The notes beneath the pieces are model-generated. The model was not told the DNA's origin and made no database searches. It worked only from the letters and a program-made list of their open reading frames with translations. The translations under genes and the position numbers were made by a program. From Eggerthella timonensis (GTDB lineage: Bacteria > Actinomycetota > Coriobacteriia > Coriobacteriales > Eggerthellaceae): a stretch of 64,000 bases of DNA. Below, in pieces: positions 1 to 8,203 of this stretch. The first letter of the stretch is position 1; every line of letters starts with the position of its first letter. The stretch lies in assembly GCF_900184265.1 (NCBI RefSeq), contig NZ_FXXA01000002.1, positions 2,652,539-2,716,538 on the forward strand, given 5' to 3'.

Positions 1-557
1 TGTTCGCGAACCTGCCCGGCGGCAAGGTGCAGTGCGTCAACGAGTGGATCGGCGACAAGCCCAACGCCATGGACACCGGCACCATCGAGCGCCTGCCCGT
101 GTACAAGGGCGCGCCCGAGAGCCTCGACGGAACGCCCGACATCGCCGCGGAGTACCCGCTCGTCATCTCCGACGTGCATGCCTACCGCCTGTGCAACCAC
201 AGCTACTACCACGACGTCCCCTACTTGCGCGAGCTGCAGCCCGAGCCCTGGGTGAAGATCAACCCGGCCACGGGCGCGAAGTACGGCATCGCTGACGGCG
301 ACTGGATGACGGTGGAATCGCCCCACGGCTCCATCAAGATGGTGGCGCGCTACTTCGAGGCCATCGCGCCCGACGTCCTCATGACGAAGCGCGGCTGGTG
401 GGAGCCGTGCGAGGAGCTGGGCCTGCCCGGCTACGGAACCCTGGACGGCGGCAGCGAGGTCAACGTCCTGTACGACGACAACATGGACAATTTCGACGGG
501 TTCACCTCGGCGATGGCCAAGCAGACGCTCGTCAAGATCTCGAAGAGTGAGGGGTAA
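1..557 (+). CDS. Molybdopterin oxidoreductase catalytic subunit, C-terminal end (partial)
   Basis: The frame is open from base 3 at the window edge to a TAA at 555-557, so about 184 C-terminal residues are visible. They match the molydopterin dinucleotide-binding (cap) domain of DMSO-reductase-family enzymes: a beta-rich stretch around 'DWMTVESPHGSIKMVARY' followed by a short C-terminal tail. The catalytic core, iron-sulfur motif and Tat signal lie outside the window, so the substrate cannot be named. The next gene starts 3 bases downstream and encodes the matching four-cluster ferredoxin, and a TorD-like chaperone follows, which supports a DmsAB-type respiratory reductase. No membrane anchor gene is seen on this side. 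Confidence 0.88.
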   Translation, partial: FANLPGGKVQCVNEWIGDKPNAMDTGTIERLPVYKGAPESLDGTPDIAAEYPLVISDVHAYRLCNHSYYHDVPYLRELQPEPWVKINPATGAKYGIADGDWMTVESPHGSIKMVARYFEAIAPDVLMTKRGWWEPCEELGLPGYGTLDGGSEVNVLYDDNMDNFDGFTSAMAKQTLVKISKSEG

Positions 558-560
558 ATC

Positions 561-1100
561 ATGGCTGAGCAGTACGGATTCTACGTCGATACGAGCCGCT
601 GCATCAAATGCTGGGCCTGCCAGGTGGCATGCAAGCAGTGGCACGGGATCGAGGCCGGCACCGTGTCGCGCCGCAACGTGCAGGAGACGGTCGACGGCAC
701 GTTCCCCAACGTGAAGCGCTCGTTCGAATCGCTGTCGTGCATGCATTGCGAAGACCCCGCATGCTTCGCGAAGTGCCCGCAGGGCGCCATCAGCAAGCGC
801 GAGGAAGACGGCATCGTGGTGGTGGACGACGAGAAGTGCATCGGATGCAAGACCTGCTCGCTGGCTTGCCCGTTCGACGTGCCGCAGTACCGCGAGGTGG
901 AGGGCGGCGGCCTCAAGATGGACAAGTGCGACACGTGCCTGTCCATCGAGCGCACCGAGGAGGGCGACCCGCACTGCGTGGCGGCGTGCCCCATGAAGGC
1001 CCTGCATTTCGGCCCGCTCTCCGAGATGGAGCAGCAGGCGACCGGGCGCGGCGGCGCGCGCATGGGGGGCGAGACGAACCCCAGCGTGTACGTGTCCTAG
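561..1100 (+). CDS. DmsB/NrfC-like 4Fe-4S electron-transfer subunit
   Basis: This 179-residue ferredoxin is the electron-transfer partner of the molybdoenzyme encoded just upstream (3-base gap, one operon). Four cysteine clusters can be read: C14/C17/C20/C24, C60/C63/C68/C72, C93/C96/C99/C103, and a fourth near residues 124-145 ending in a CVAACP motif. This is the usual DmsB/NrfC/PhsB arrangement and length. There is no signal peptide, as expected for a subunit exported together with its Tat-tagged partner. It probably passes electrons from the quinone side to the molybdenum subunit. The physiological acceptor is not identifiable. Confidence 0.93.
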   Translation: MAEQYGFYVDTSRCIKCWACQVACKQWHGIEAGTVSRRNVQETVDGTFPNVKRSFESLSCMHCEDPACFAKCPQGAISKREEDGIVVVDDEKCIGCKTCSLACPFDVPQYREVEGGGLKMDKCDTCLSIERTEEGDPHCVAACPMKALHFGPLSEMEQQATGRGGARMGGETNPSVYVS

Positions 1101-1114
1101 ACCCGCGACCACCC

Positions 1115-1179
1115 GGGGGCCGCGCCTCCCCGCGGCCCCCTTCCCTCCCTTGCCCGAAGGGCGCTTCGGCGCCCTTCGG
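1115..1179 (+). terminator. Two GC-rich hairpins between the ferredoxin and chaperone genes
   Basis: Two perfect inverted repeats follow the ferredoxin stop codon. The first has 10-bp arms at 1115-1124 and 1131-1140. The second has 11-bp arms at 1154-1164 and 1169-1179 with a TTCG loop. There is no clear T-run, so they may terminate part of the transcripts or stabilise the upstream mRNA, giving less chaperone than enzyme. Confidence 0.5.
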
Positions 1180-1213
1180 CACCACGTTCACCGCCGACCA
1201 CGAGGAGCACTCC

Positions 1214-1861
1214 ATGGATACCGACGACCGCAACCTCATCGAGCTCATGGGCGAACGCGCCCTCGCCTACCGCTTCCTCTCGCGCGCCTACCGCACGGCC
1301 CCCGACGCGGCGTTCGTCGCCGCGCTGCGCGCCGCATCCTCGGACCGTCCCGCCGACGACCCGCTCGCGCCCTTCTTCGCGGAGCTGGCGTCCGCCGACG
1401 CGTCCGACGACGAGGCGCTGCGCATCGACCTCGCCGCCGATTACAACCGGCTGTTCCTCGGGATGGGACCCCATCCCGTGCCGCCGTACGAGTCGGTGTA
1501 CACGAGCCCCGAGCACCTGCTCATGCAGGATGCCCGCGACGAGGTGCTGGCCGCGTACCGCGCGCAGGGGCTCGACGCGCCCGACGACTTCAACCTTCCC
1601 GAAGACCATCTGGCGCTCGAATGCGCGTTCGCGGCCGAGCTGGCCGCGCGCACGGCAGACGCCTGCGAGCGCGGCGACCGGGAAGCCGCCGACGAGCTCG
1701 TCGCCTCCCAGCGCGCGTTCGTCGAGGAGCACCTGGCGGCGTGGGTGCCCGCGTTCTGCGACGATGCAGAAGAGCGCGCTCGCACGTCGTTCTACCGCGG
1801 CCTGGCCGCGCTCACGCGCGAGCAGGTGGAAGCCGACCGCGCCGTGCTGGCCGAGCTGTAG
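1214..1861 (+). CDS. TorD/DmsD-like molybdoenzyme maturation chaperone
   Basis: A 215-residue, mostly helical acidic protein of the TorD family. These cytoplasmic chaperones hold the apo catalytic subunit, guard its Tat signal and help insert the molybdenum cofactor. The family hallmark is visible as 'YNRLFLGMGPHPVPPYESVY' near residues 77-96, followed by an E-D-H-L-A-LE block. The ATG at 1214 is preceded by GAGGAG at good spacing. It lies third in the molybdoenzyme operon, as is typical. It very probably serves the upstream enzyme, although the family cannot be assigned to one substrate from sequence alone. Confidence 0.9.
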   Translation: MDTDDRNLIELMGERALAYRFLSRAYRTAPDAAFVAALRAASSDRPADDPLAPFFAELASADASDDEALRIDLAADYNRLFLGMGPHPVPPYESVYTSPEHLLMQDARDEVLAAYRAQGLDAPDDFNLPEDHLALECAFAAELAARTADACERGDREAADELVASQRAFVEEHLAAWVPAFCDDAEERARTSFYRGLAALTREQVEADRAVLAEL

Positions 1862-1924
1862 GGCGCAGGTCGCGCGCACGGGCCGTTTGCGCTACACTGG
1901 CACGACCGATCGAAAGGAACGCCC

Positions 1925-2458
1925 GTGAAGCTGCTCATCGCATCCGACCTGCACGGCTCCGCCCCAGCCGTGCGCGCGCTCCTCGAGCGCGTCGAGGCCG
2001 AGGCGCCCGACCGCATCGCCCTGCTGGGCGACCTCCTTTACCACGGACCGCGCAACGATCTGCCGGAGGGCTACGCGCCCAAGGAGGTCATCGGGATGCT
2101 CAACGGCCTGGCCGAGCGCATCGTCGCCGTGCGCGGCAACTGCGACGCCGAAGTGGACCAGATGGTGCTCGACTTTCCCTGCATGGCCGACTACGCCCTC
2201 GTCGAGGCCGACGGCCACGAGCTCTACCTCACCCACGGCCATCTCGACCTCGCGCCGCGCCTGCGCCCCGGCAGCGCCTTCCTATCGGGCCACACCCACG
2301 TGAAGACGCTCGACGAGCGCGACGGCGTGCTGTTCGTGAACCCGGGAAGCACCTCCATCCCCAAGGACGGATGCGCCGGCTACGCCGTGTGCGAGCACGG
2401 CACGTTCGCGCTGAAGGATATGAACGGGGCCGTGCTGGGGGCGGCAGCGCTTCGCTAG
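1925..2458 (+). CDS. YfcE/MJ0936-family metallophosphodiesterase
   Basis: A 177-residue calcineurin-like phosphoesterase. All family motifs are present in order: SDLHG (metal ligands D8 and H10), GD in 'LLGDLLYHGPRN', GNCD, 'THGH' and 'SGHTH'. E. coli YfcE, the closest family type, is a Mn2+-dependent phosphodiesterase of about 184 residues, so the length fits. The start is GTG at 1925, with GAAAGGA upstream. The gene converges on the ABC transporter gene and their stop codons overlap by 4 bases. The cellular substrate is unknown for most members. Confidence 0.88.
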   Translation: MKLLIASDLHGSAPAVRALLERVEAEAPDRIALLGDLLYHGPRNDLPEGYAPKEVIGMLNGLAERIVAVRGNCDAEVDQMVLDFPCMADYALVEADGHELYLTHGHLDLAPRLRPGSAFLSGHTHVKTLDERDGVLFVNPGSTSIPKDGCAGYAVCEHGTFALKDMNGAVLGAAALR

Positions 2459-5400
2459 CGCAGCCGTCCTCGATCCACCGTGTACGTCGTGTCCGCGATC
2501 GCGGCGGTGGAGGCCCGGTGGCTCACCAGCACGATGGTCTTTCCCTCGCGGCCCTCGGCCAGCGCGCTCAGCACGGCGGCCTCGTTCAGGCTGTCGAGGT
2601 TCGAGGTGGGCTCGTCGAGCAGCACGAACGGCGCGTCGTGCAAGAACACGCGCGCGAGGCCGATGCGCTGGCGCTCGCCGCCCGACAGCGTCTCGCCCAG
2701 CTCGCCCACCGGCGTGTCGAGCCCCTGGGGCAGGCGCTCAACCAGCGCGCTCAACGCCGCTTTGCGGCACGCCTCGGCCAGCTCCTCGGACGAGGCGTCC
2801 GGCTTCGCGATGAGGATGTTCTCGCCGATGGTGCCCGCGAACAGGTGCGTCTCCTGCGTCATGTAGCCCTCCGTATCGCGCAGGCTGGCCGTGTTCACGC
2901 GGCGCACGTCGATGCCCGACACTTCCACTACGCCGCGCGTGGCGTCCCAGAACCGCATGAGCAGCTTGCACAGCGTGGACTTGCCCGACCCGCTGCGCCC
3001 GGCCAGATGCACCACGCTGCCCGGCTCGATGCGCAGGCTCACGCCGTCGAGCACGGGGCGCTCGCCGTAGGAGAAGTCCACGCGGCGCACCGCGGCGCCC
3101 GAGAACGCTTCCAGGTCCACGCCGTCGTCGACCTCCTCGATCTGCGGGCGCTCCTCGATGAGCTCGAGCACGCGCGCGCCCGAAGCCAGCGTCTGCTGCA
3201 GGGTGGAGCCCAGGTTCGCCACGGCGATCACCGGGCCGAACGACGACATGAGGGCGGCCGTCGCCACGAGCGCGGCGTCCGGACCGATGGCGCCGGACGC
3301 GCACAGCGCGCCGGACGCCAGCACCATGGCCACGTCGAGCGCCAGCACCAGCCCGTTCGTCAGCGACATCGCCAGCGCGCCGCGGCCCTTGAGGCGCTCC
3401 TCCACCCGCGCGAGCGCGCCCATGCGCTCGTCGAGCTCGCGGGAGCGGTCGGCGGCGCGGCCGAGCTGCAGCGTCTCGCGCAGGCCGCGCAGACTATCCA
3501 GAACGAATGCGTTCATGTCGCCGATGCCCTCGCGCAGCGCGCGGCCGCCCGAGCCGCTGGCCTTCGAGGCCACGACGGGCACCACGACGCCTACGAGCAC
3601 GTAGGACGCGAGCGCCAGCGCGCCCAGCACGGGCGACACCGCGGCGATGAACGCCCCCATGCCCAGCGACACCACGAGCGCGATGATCGCCGGCGACAGC
3701 GTGTGCGCGTAGAACACCTCCAGAAGCTCGATGTCGCTCGTGACGAGGGAGACGAGATCGCCTTTGTCGCGCCCCTCGAGCTTCGCGGGCGCGAGCAGGC
3801 GCAGCGCGGCGTACACGCGGTCGCGCACGAGCGCCAGCAGCTTGAAGGCCAGGTAGTGGTTGCACAGCTGCTCGCCGTAGCGCAGCGGCCCGCGCGCGAC
3901 GCCGCAGACGGCCACGAGCACCACGGCCGCGCCGTAGCTCACGGCCTGCGGGAACCCGGCGAGGTCGACGAGCGCGTACGTGCCGAACACGGTGAGGAAG
4001 ATGGCGGCCGCGAATCCGAGCACGCCCAGCGCGACGGCCAGCAGCATCCAGGGCAGCAGGGGGCGCACTAGCTTGACGAGCTGCAGCATGACCGATAGGT
4101 GCGACCTGCTCGCCGGCGTGGCGCCGCGCGCGGGCGCGGCCTCGGGGCGCCGGGCGGGCGCATCGTCGAAGGCGTCGACGAGCTCGTCCTCGGGCTCGCC
4201 CATCCGGGCCGCGCTCGAGAACCGCTCGAGCGCGACCTGCTGGTTCCACAGCCGCGCGTAGGCGCCGTCCTGCGCCAGCAGCTCGTCGTGGGGGCCCGCC
4301 TCGGCGACGCGGCCGTCCTCCAGCACGTAGATGCACTCGGCGTCAGCCACGGCGGCCAGGCGATGCGAGATCATGATGACGGTCTTGGTGCGCGCCAGCT
4401 CGTGGATCACCTCGATGATGGCGTGCTCGCTCTCCGCGTCGACGTTCGACGTGGCCTCGTCGAACACGTACACCGGCGTGTCGTGCAGAAGCGCGCGGGC
4501 CAGCGCGAGGCGCTGCCGTTGGCCGCCCGAGAGGTTCCCGCCCTCCTCGGCGATGGCGGCGTCGAGGCCGCCGGCCGAGCGCACGAACCCGTCCACGCGG
4601 CAACGCGAAAGCGCATCCCACAGCTCGTCGTCGCTCGCCCGTGGGTCGGCCAGCAGCAGGTTCGAGCGCACGGTGCCCTTGAACAGGTAGCTCGAGAACG
4701 GCACGACCGTGACGGTGCTGGCCAGCGCGGCGCGCGACGCCTGCGCGAGCGGCACGCCGCCCACCTCCACCGAACCCGTGAACCCGGCGTTGCGCCCGGA
4801 CAGGATGCCGGCCAGCGTCGACTTGCCCGAGCCGCTCTCGCCCACGATTCCCGTGAACGACCCGGCGGGCGCGTCGAAGTCCACGGCCTCCAGCACAGTG
4901 CGCTCGCCATCGTAGGAATAGCCCACGCCCCGGCACGCGAAAGACGCGCGATCGGGCTCGATGACGCGCGACCCGCGCTCGGGCTCGGGCGTGTCGAGGA
5001 TGGCGAACATCTTGTCGGCGGCAGCCATGCCGTTCATGGCCGTATGGAAGAACGAGCCCAGCGTGCGCAGCGGGATGAAGAACTCGGCCGCCAGGAACAC
5101 GACGGCGAACGCCGCGAAGAACGGCACCTGCCCGAGCGAGAACTGCCACAGCGCCATGATGATGCCCACCGCCGCGCCGCCGTAGGCGAACACGTCCATC
5201 ACCGTCACGGAGTTCAGCTGCATGCGCAAAAGGCGCATGGTGGCCTGGCGGAACGTCTCGGCGTCACGGTTCATCGCCTCGTGGCGCTCCGCGTCGGCGC
5301 GGTATATCTTGAGCGTGGTGAGGCCCTGCAGGTTCTCGAGGAACGTGGCGCCCAGGTCGGTGTAGGCGCCCCAGTACGTGCCCATCGCGCGCTTCGCGAT

Positions 5401-5934
5401 CTTCTGCACGGCCACGATGGACGCGGGGATGAGCGGCACGCAGGCCAGAAGCGCGACGGCGGCCGGCAGGCACAGCGGCGCGAGGCAGGCGAACAGCGTG
5501 ACCGGCGCCGCGACCGAGTAGAACAGCTGGGGCAGATACGAGCCGAAGTAGCTCTCGAGCTGCTCGGTGCCCTCGACGCTCACCTGCACGGCCTCGCTCG
5601 TGGCCACGCGCTCGGAGTACGACGGCCCGAGGCGCACGAGCTTGTCGTAGACGAGCTTCCGCACGGTGCGCTTCGCGGCGGCGGCCGCCACCTGGCCCAT
5701 GCGCTGCGCGAGCGTGAGGCATCCCACGCGCACGACGATGGCCGCCACGGCGGCCTGCACGAGGCTCGCCTGCGACGCCGCGACGTCCCCGCCCTCGATG
5801 AGCGCCTGCACGAACAGACCGATGAGCAGCATGAGGGCGACGTTCGCCACGAGCGCGACCCACTGCAGCACCACGCTGGCCACCACGTACTTGCGCGCCG
5901 CGGGCACCATCTCCGCCAGCCGTTTGCTGAACAT
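2455..5934 (-). CDS. Fused CydD-CydC-like ABC exporter (two TMD-NBD halves in one chain)
   Basis: This 1159-residue protein contains two complete ABC exporter halves. The first has transmembrane helices over residues 17-300, a Walker A GESGSGKST at about 365-373 and an LSGGQRQRLALARAL signature with a DEATSNVD Walker B. The second half repeats the plan with GRSGSGKST, LSGGERQRIGLARVF and DEPTSNLD. The total equals E. coli CydD plus CydC, and the first half is CydD-like ('FFIPLRTLGSFFHTAMNGMAAA'). CydDC exports thiols and supports cytochrome bd assembly, but no cydAB lies in the window. A siderophore, heme or peptide exporter is a real alternative, hinted at by the possible iron-box upstream of its operon. 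It follows the DUF454 gene by 3 bases. Confidence 0.85.
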   Translation of the reverse strand: MFSKRLAEMVPAARKYVVASVVLQWVALVANVALMLLIGLFVQALIEGGDVAASQASLVQAAVAAIVVRVGCLTLAQRMGQVAAAAAKRTVRKLVYDKLVRLGPSYSERVATSEAVQVSVEGTEQLESYFGSYLPQLFYSVAAPVTLFACLAPLCLPAAVALLACVPLIPASIVAVQKIAKRAMGTYWGAYTDLGATFLENLQGLTTLKIYRADAERHEAMNRDAETFRQATMRLLRMQLNSVTVMDVFAYGGAAVGIIMALWQFSLGQVPFFAAFAVVFLAAEFFIPLRTLGSFFHTAMNGMAAADKMFAILDTPEPERGSRVIEPDRASFACRGVGYSYDGERTVLEAVDFDAPAGSFTGIVGESGSGKSTLAGILSGRNAGFTGSVEVGGVPLAQASRAALASTVTVVPFSSYLFKGTVRSNLLLADPRASDDELWDALSRCRVDGFVRSAGGLDAAIAEEGGNLSGGQRQRLALARALLHDTPVYVFDEATSNVDAESEHAIIEVIHELARTKTVIMISHRLAAVADAECIYVLEDGRVAEAGPHDELLAQDGAYARLWNQQVALERFSSAARMGEPEDELVDAFDDAPARRPEAAPARGATPASRSHLSVMLQLVKLVRPLLPWMLLAVALGVLGFAAAIFLTVFGTYALVDLAGFPQAVSYGAAVVLVAVCGVARGPLRYGEQLCNHYLAFKLLALVRDRVYAALRLLAPAKLEGRDKGDLVSLVTSDIELLEVFYAHTLSPAIIALVVSLGMGAFIAAVSPVLGALALASYVLVGVVVPVVASKASGSGGRALREGIGDMNAFVLDSLRGLRETLQLGRAADRSRELDERMGALARVEERLKGRGALAMSLTNGLVLALDVAMVLASGALCASGAIGPDAALVATAALMSSFGPVIAVANLGSTLQQTLASGARVLELIEERPQIEEVDDGVDLEAFSGAAVRRVDFSYGERPVLDGVSLRIEPGSVVHLAGRSGSGKSTLCKLLMRFWDATRGVVEVSGIDVRRVNTASLRDTEGYMTQETHLFAGTIGENILIAKPDASSEELAEACRKAALSALVERLPQGLDTPVGELGETLSGGERQRIGLARVFLHDAPFVLLDEPTSNLDSLNEAAVLSALAEGREGKTIVLVSHRASTAAIADTTYTVDRGRLR

Positions 5935-5937
5935 GCC

Positions 5938-6393
5938 CTAGCCCTCCGTTCGCTCGGGAGCGCGCTCGGAAACGAGCTTTGCCGCGGTTGCGGCCCTGCG
6001 ATCGGTCTTCACCACGAAGCCGAAGTACACGATATGCGCCACCCACACGGCTGCCACGACGGCGCGCCCCACGGGCACGTTCGCCATCAGCAGAAACGAG
6101 ACGCCCAACACGAGCGTGACAGGACCCAGCAGCAACAGCTTCGCCTTCACGGTCATGGCGCGCTTCTTCGCGAACCCTTCGAGCACCGTGCGGTACAGCT
6201 TCGTCCCGTGGAACCACGTGTCGAGGCGCTCGGAGCTGCGCGCGAAGCAAAACGCCGCGCCCAGCAGAAACGGCACCGTCGGCAGGATGGGCAGCACGGC
6301 TCCCAGCGCGCCCAGCCCGAAGCACGCGAAGCCTCCGGCGGCCCACAGCACACGGATGCCGCCGCCCGCGCGCCCGTCCCTCTTGTTCGTCAT
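5938..6393 (-). CDS. DUF454 (YbaN-type) inner-membrane protein
   Basis: A 151-residue membrane protein with a family-typical N-terminal block: a glycine-rich first helix, then 'ILPTVPFLLGAAFCFARSS' and 'FHGTKLYRTVLEGFAKKRAMT', which define DUF454/YbaN. About four hydrophobic segments can be seen, and the charged C-terminus is cytosolic by inference. Biochemical function is unknown. It is first in a two-gene unit with the fused ABC exporter (3-base gap), so the two proteins probably act in the same membrane process. A palindromic candidate operator lies about 40 bases upstream. Confidence 0.85.
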   Translation of the reverse strand: MTNKRDGRAGGGIRVLWAAGGFACFGLGALGAVLPILPTVPFLLGAAFCFARSSERLDTWFHGTKLYRTVLEGFAKKRAMTVKAKLLLLGPVTLVLGVSFLLMANVPVGRAVVAAVWVAHIVYFGFVVKTDRRAATAAKLVSERAPERTEG

Positions 6394-6431
6394 GCGCTCA
6401 TCCTTCCCGATGCCGACGTGTGCGCCGGCTA

Positions 6432-6449
6432 TTAGTTTGCTTAATCTAA
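6432..6449. promoter_or_regulatory. Candidate DtxR/IdeR-like operator upstream of the DUF454-ABC unit
   Basis: An 18-bp imperfect palindrome, TTAGTTTGCTTAATCTAA, lies in an AT-rich island about 40 bp before the DUF454 start. Its outer arms (TTAG-n-TT and AA-n-CTAA) resemble the actinobacterial iron-box TTAGGTTAGSCTAACCTAA, but the half-site spacing is one base shorter. The regulator is inferred, not shown. Confidence 0.35.
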
Positions 6450-7160
6450 CAAAACGGGAATTGTACGCGATTCAGCAGAATTTGTAAACCACGGCTAATT
6501 TTTTCGTCGCCGAGCAACAGACGCAGGGGCCGATGCCCAGCGCGAGCCGCGGCCCGCACCCCGCGCCCGTCACATGAGCCGGCCCGCCCGCCGCGCAGGG
6601 GGAGCCACCCGCGCGTCCACCGCGCAGGGGGGAGCCGCCCGGGCCTGAAACATTTGTTCTTGCTTCTCTTTGGCGCAGCTCGCCCCGACGGGCGCAACGC
6701 CTCGCGGGCGCCCCCAGGCATCCTCCCGCCACCGAACAGGCGAGAAACCCCCGGATCCGGGCGTCTCGGCCCCACCCCGGGCGGCATCGAACGCTTCCTG
6801 CAAGACGGACCCTGCCTTGAACAGGCATGATGCGAGAAAGGGTTTCCCAGCGCGCCTGCGGCCCGACCGAGAACATCCGAATCGGGTGATTCTTTGCGAG
6901 ACAAAACGTGAGGAGCGGATGCAGCTCTTCGGGTATTGCGCGCCAATGCGCCCCTCCCGCCGCAAATCCGTGCAGTTTTCACCGAGATGTTGCAGTTCGG
7001 CGGCGTCCAAGACGCGTTCGTGACCGCGCAGCGCACGACGACCAGGGGAAACGTTCGCGATCGGAAAAGCAGGGGAGCCCGGAGAGCCCGCGTACGTCAC
7101 ATTTCGGTAAAAACCGCGCCCGACAGGCAGCCCTCGAAATAGCAACCCGCCCGATCAAGA

Positions 7161-7176
7161 TGTTTCACGTGAAACA
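7161..7176. other. parS centromere-like site 1
   Basis: The 16-mer TGTTTCACGTGAAACA is identical to the consensus ParB-binding parS site. It is intergenic, downstream of coaX. The right flank (ATTTGTTC) mirrors the left flank of site 4 (GAACAAAT), so the sites share an extended consensus. Confidence 0.9.
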
Positions 7177-7257
7177 TTTGTTCGCAACTCAAAAAGAGCG
7201 AGCACAGAGGGATGAGAAGCACGCGCGGCCGCGGACAGCGTGCTCGGACAGGACGCC

Positions 7258-8058
7258 TCACTTCCTGTTCAGCGCGTGCAGCATGCTGAGGCCGCGGAGG
7301 GTGAGATGCTCGTCGGTGCGGGCGATGCGCTGCGAGAGCGCGGCGATGGCGGCGGCGTCCGAGCCCGTGGCGATGACGTCCACGTCGTAGCCCAGCTCGC
7401 GCTCGACCATGTCGATGAGGCCGTCGATGAGCGCGACCTCCCCCATCACGACGCCGGCCTGCATGGCCTCGCGCGTGTTCTTGCCCACCACCGAGGCGGG
7501 CGCCTTGAGGTCGACCATGGCCAGCTGCGCGGCGGCGTCGGCCAGCGCCTTCGCCGACAGCTTCACGCCGGGCGCGATGATGCCGCCCACGAACGCCCCT
7601 TCCTCGTCCACCACCTCGAAGTTCGTCGTCGTGCCGAGGTCCACCACGACGAACGGCGGCTCGTAGGCCGCGCGCGCGGCAACGAGGTCGGCCACGCGAT
7701 CGGCTCCCAGCTCGCCGGGATCGTTGTAGCGCATCTTCACGCCCGTCTTCACGCCCGGCCCCACCACGAGGGGGCGCCGGCCGCACAGCGCGCGCGTCGC
7801 GGCCACCCAGGCGTCCGTCAACCCTGGCACCACCGAGGCGATCACCGCATCGTCGCAAACGGCCTCCTTGCCGTCGCGCGCCCGCATGTCGAAGAGCCCC
7901 GCCATCCTCATGCGCGCCTCGTCGGCAGTCATGCGCTCCGTCGTGGTCACCGTCCAGGTCGCATCCAGCTCTCCCTCGACGAAGAGCCCCAGGTTCGTGT
8001 CCGAGTTCCCCACGTCCACGCACAGCACCGTGCGCGCCGCGCCCCGTCCGTTGCCCAT
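7258..8058 (-). CDS. coaX: Type III pantothenate kinase
   Basis: This enzyme phosphorylates pantothenate in the first step of coenzyme A synthesis. Family motifs can be read in order: VDVGNSDTNLGL (phosphate-1 motif), 'GADRVADLVAA', and 'VVDLGTTTNFEVVDEEG' followed by GGIIAPG. CoaX enzymes are acetyl-CoA-insensitive, need a monovalent cation and run about 255-265 residues. The ATG at 8058 gives 266 residues and has AAAGG upstream. A TTG ten codons earlier (8088) is possible but less likely. The neighbours do not belong to CoA synthesis, although pta/ackA nearby use acetyl-CoA. The downstream side holds a parS site. Confidence 0.93.
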   Translation of the reverse strand: MGNGRGAARTVLCVDVGNSDTNLGLFVEGELDATWTVTTTERMTADEARMRMAGLFDMRARDGKEAVCDDAVIASVVPGLTDAWVAATRALCGRRPLVVGPGVKTGVKMRYNDPGELGADRVADLVAARAAYEPPFVVVDLGTTTNFEVVDEEGAFVGGIIAPGVKLSAKALADAAAQLAMVDLKAPASVVGKNTREAMQAGVVMGEVALIDGLIDMVERELGYDVDVIATGSDAAAIAALSQRIARTDEHLTLRGLSMLHALNRK

Positions 8059-8203
8059 AGCCGCCTGCCTTTCCGCGCTCTCCCACAATCATGCGAATTT
8101 AGCGATGTCGCCGTTCGTTTCCATCCAGTATACTGTACCCGTCCGTTCAGTAACCCGACTTCCCGATCGAGAGGGGAAGCGGATATACGAAAAGGAGAAG
8201 AGA

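Larger units (their letters stand above)
6394..7257. other. Long non-coding stretch between DUF454 and coaX
   Basis: No convincing gene is seen over about 860 bp; frames in all directions are arginine/proline-rich and lack ribosome sites. It holds the candidate operator (6432-6449), a duplicated GC-rich block (about 6591-6610 and 6619-6640), a lone parS half-site with its flank (GAAACATTTGTTC near 6650), a pair of related inverted motifs (about 6971-6996 and 7097-7119) and a perfect parS site (7161-7176). Confidence 0.6.

Noticed and set aside
4099-6435. A 778-codon plus-strand open frame
   Set aside because: Antisense to the fused ABC exporter and DUF454 gene; composition is typical of a shadow frame.
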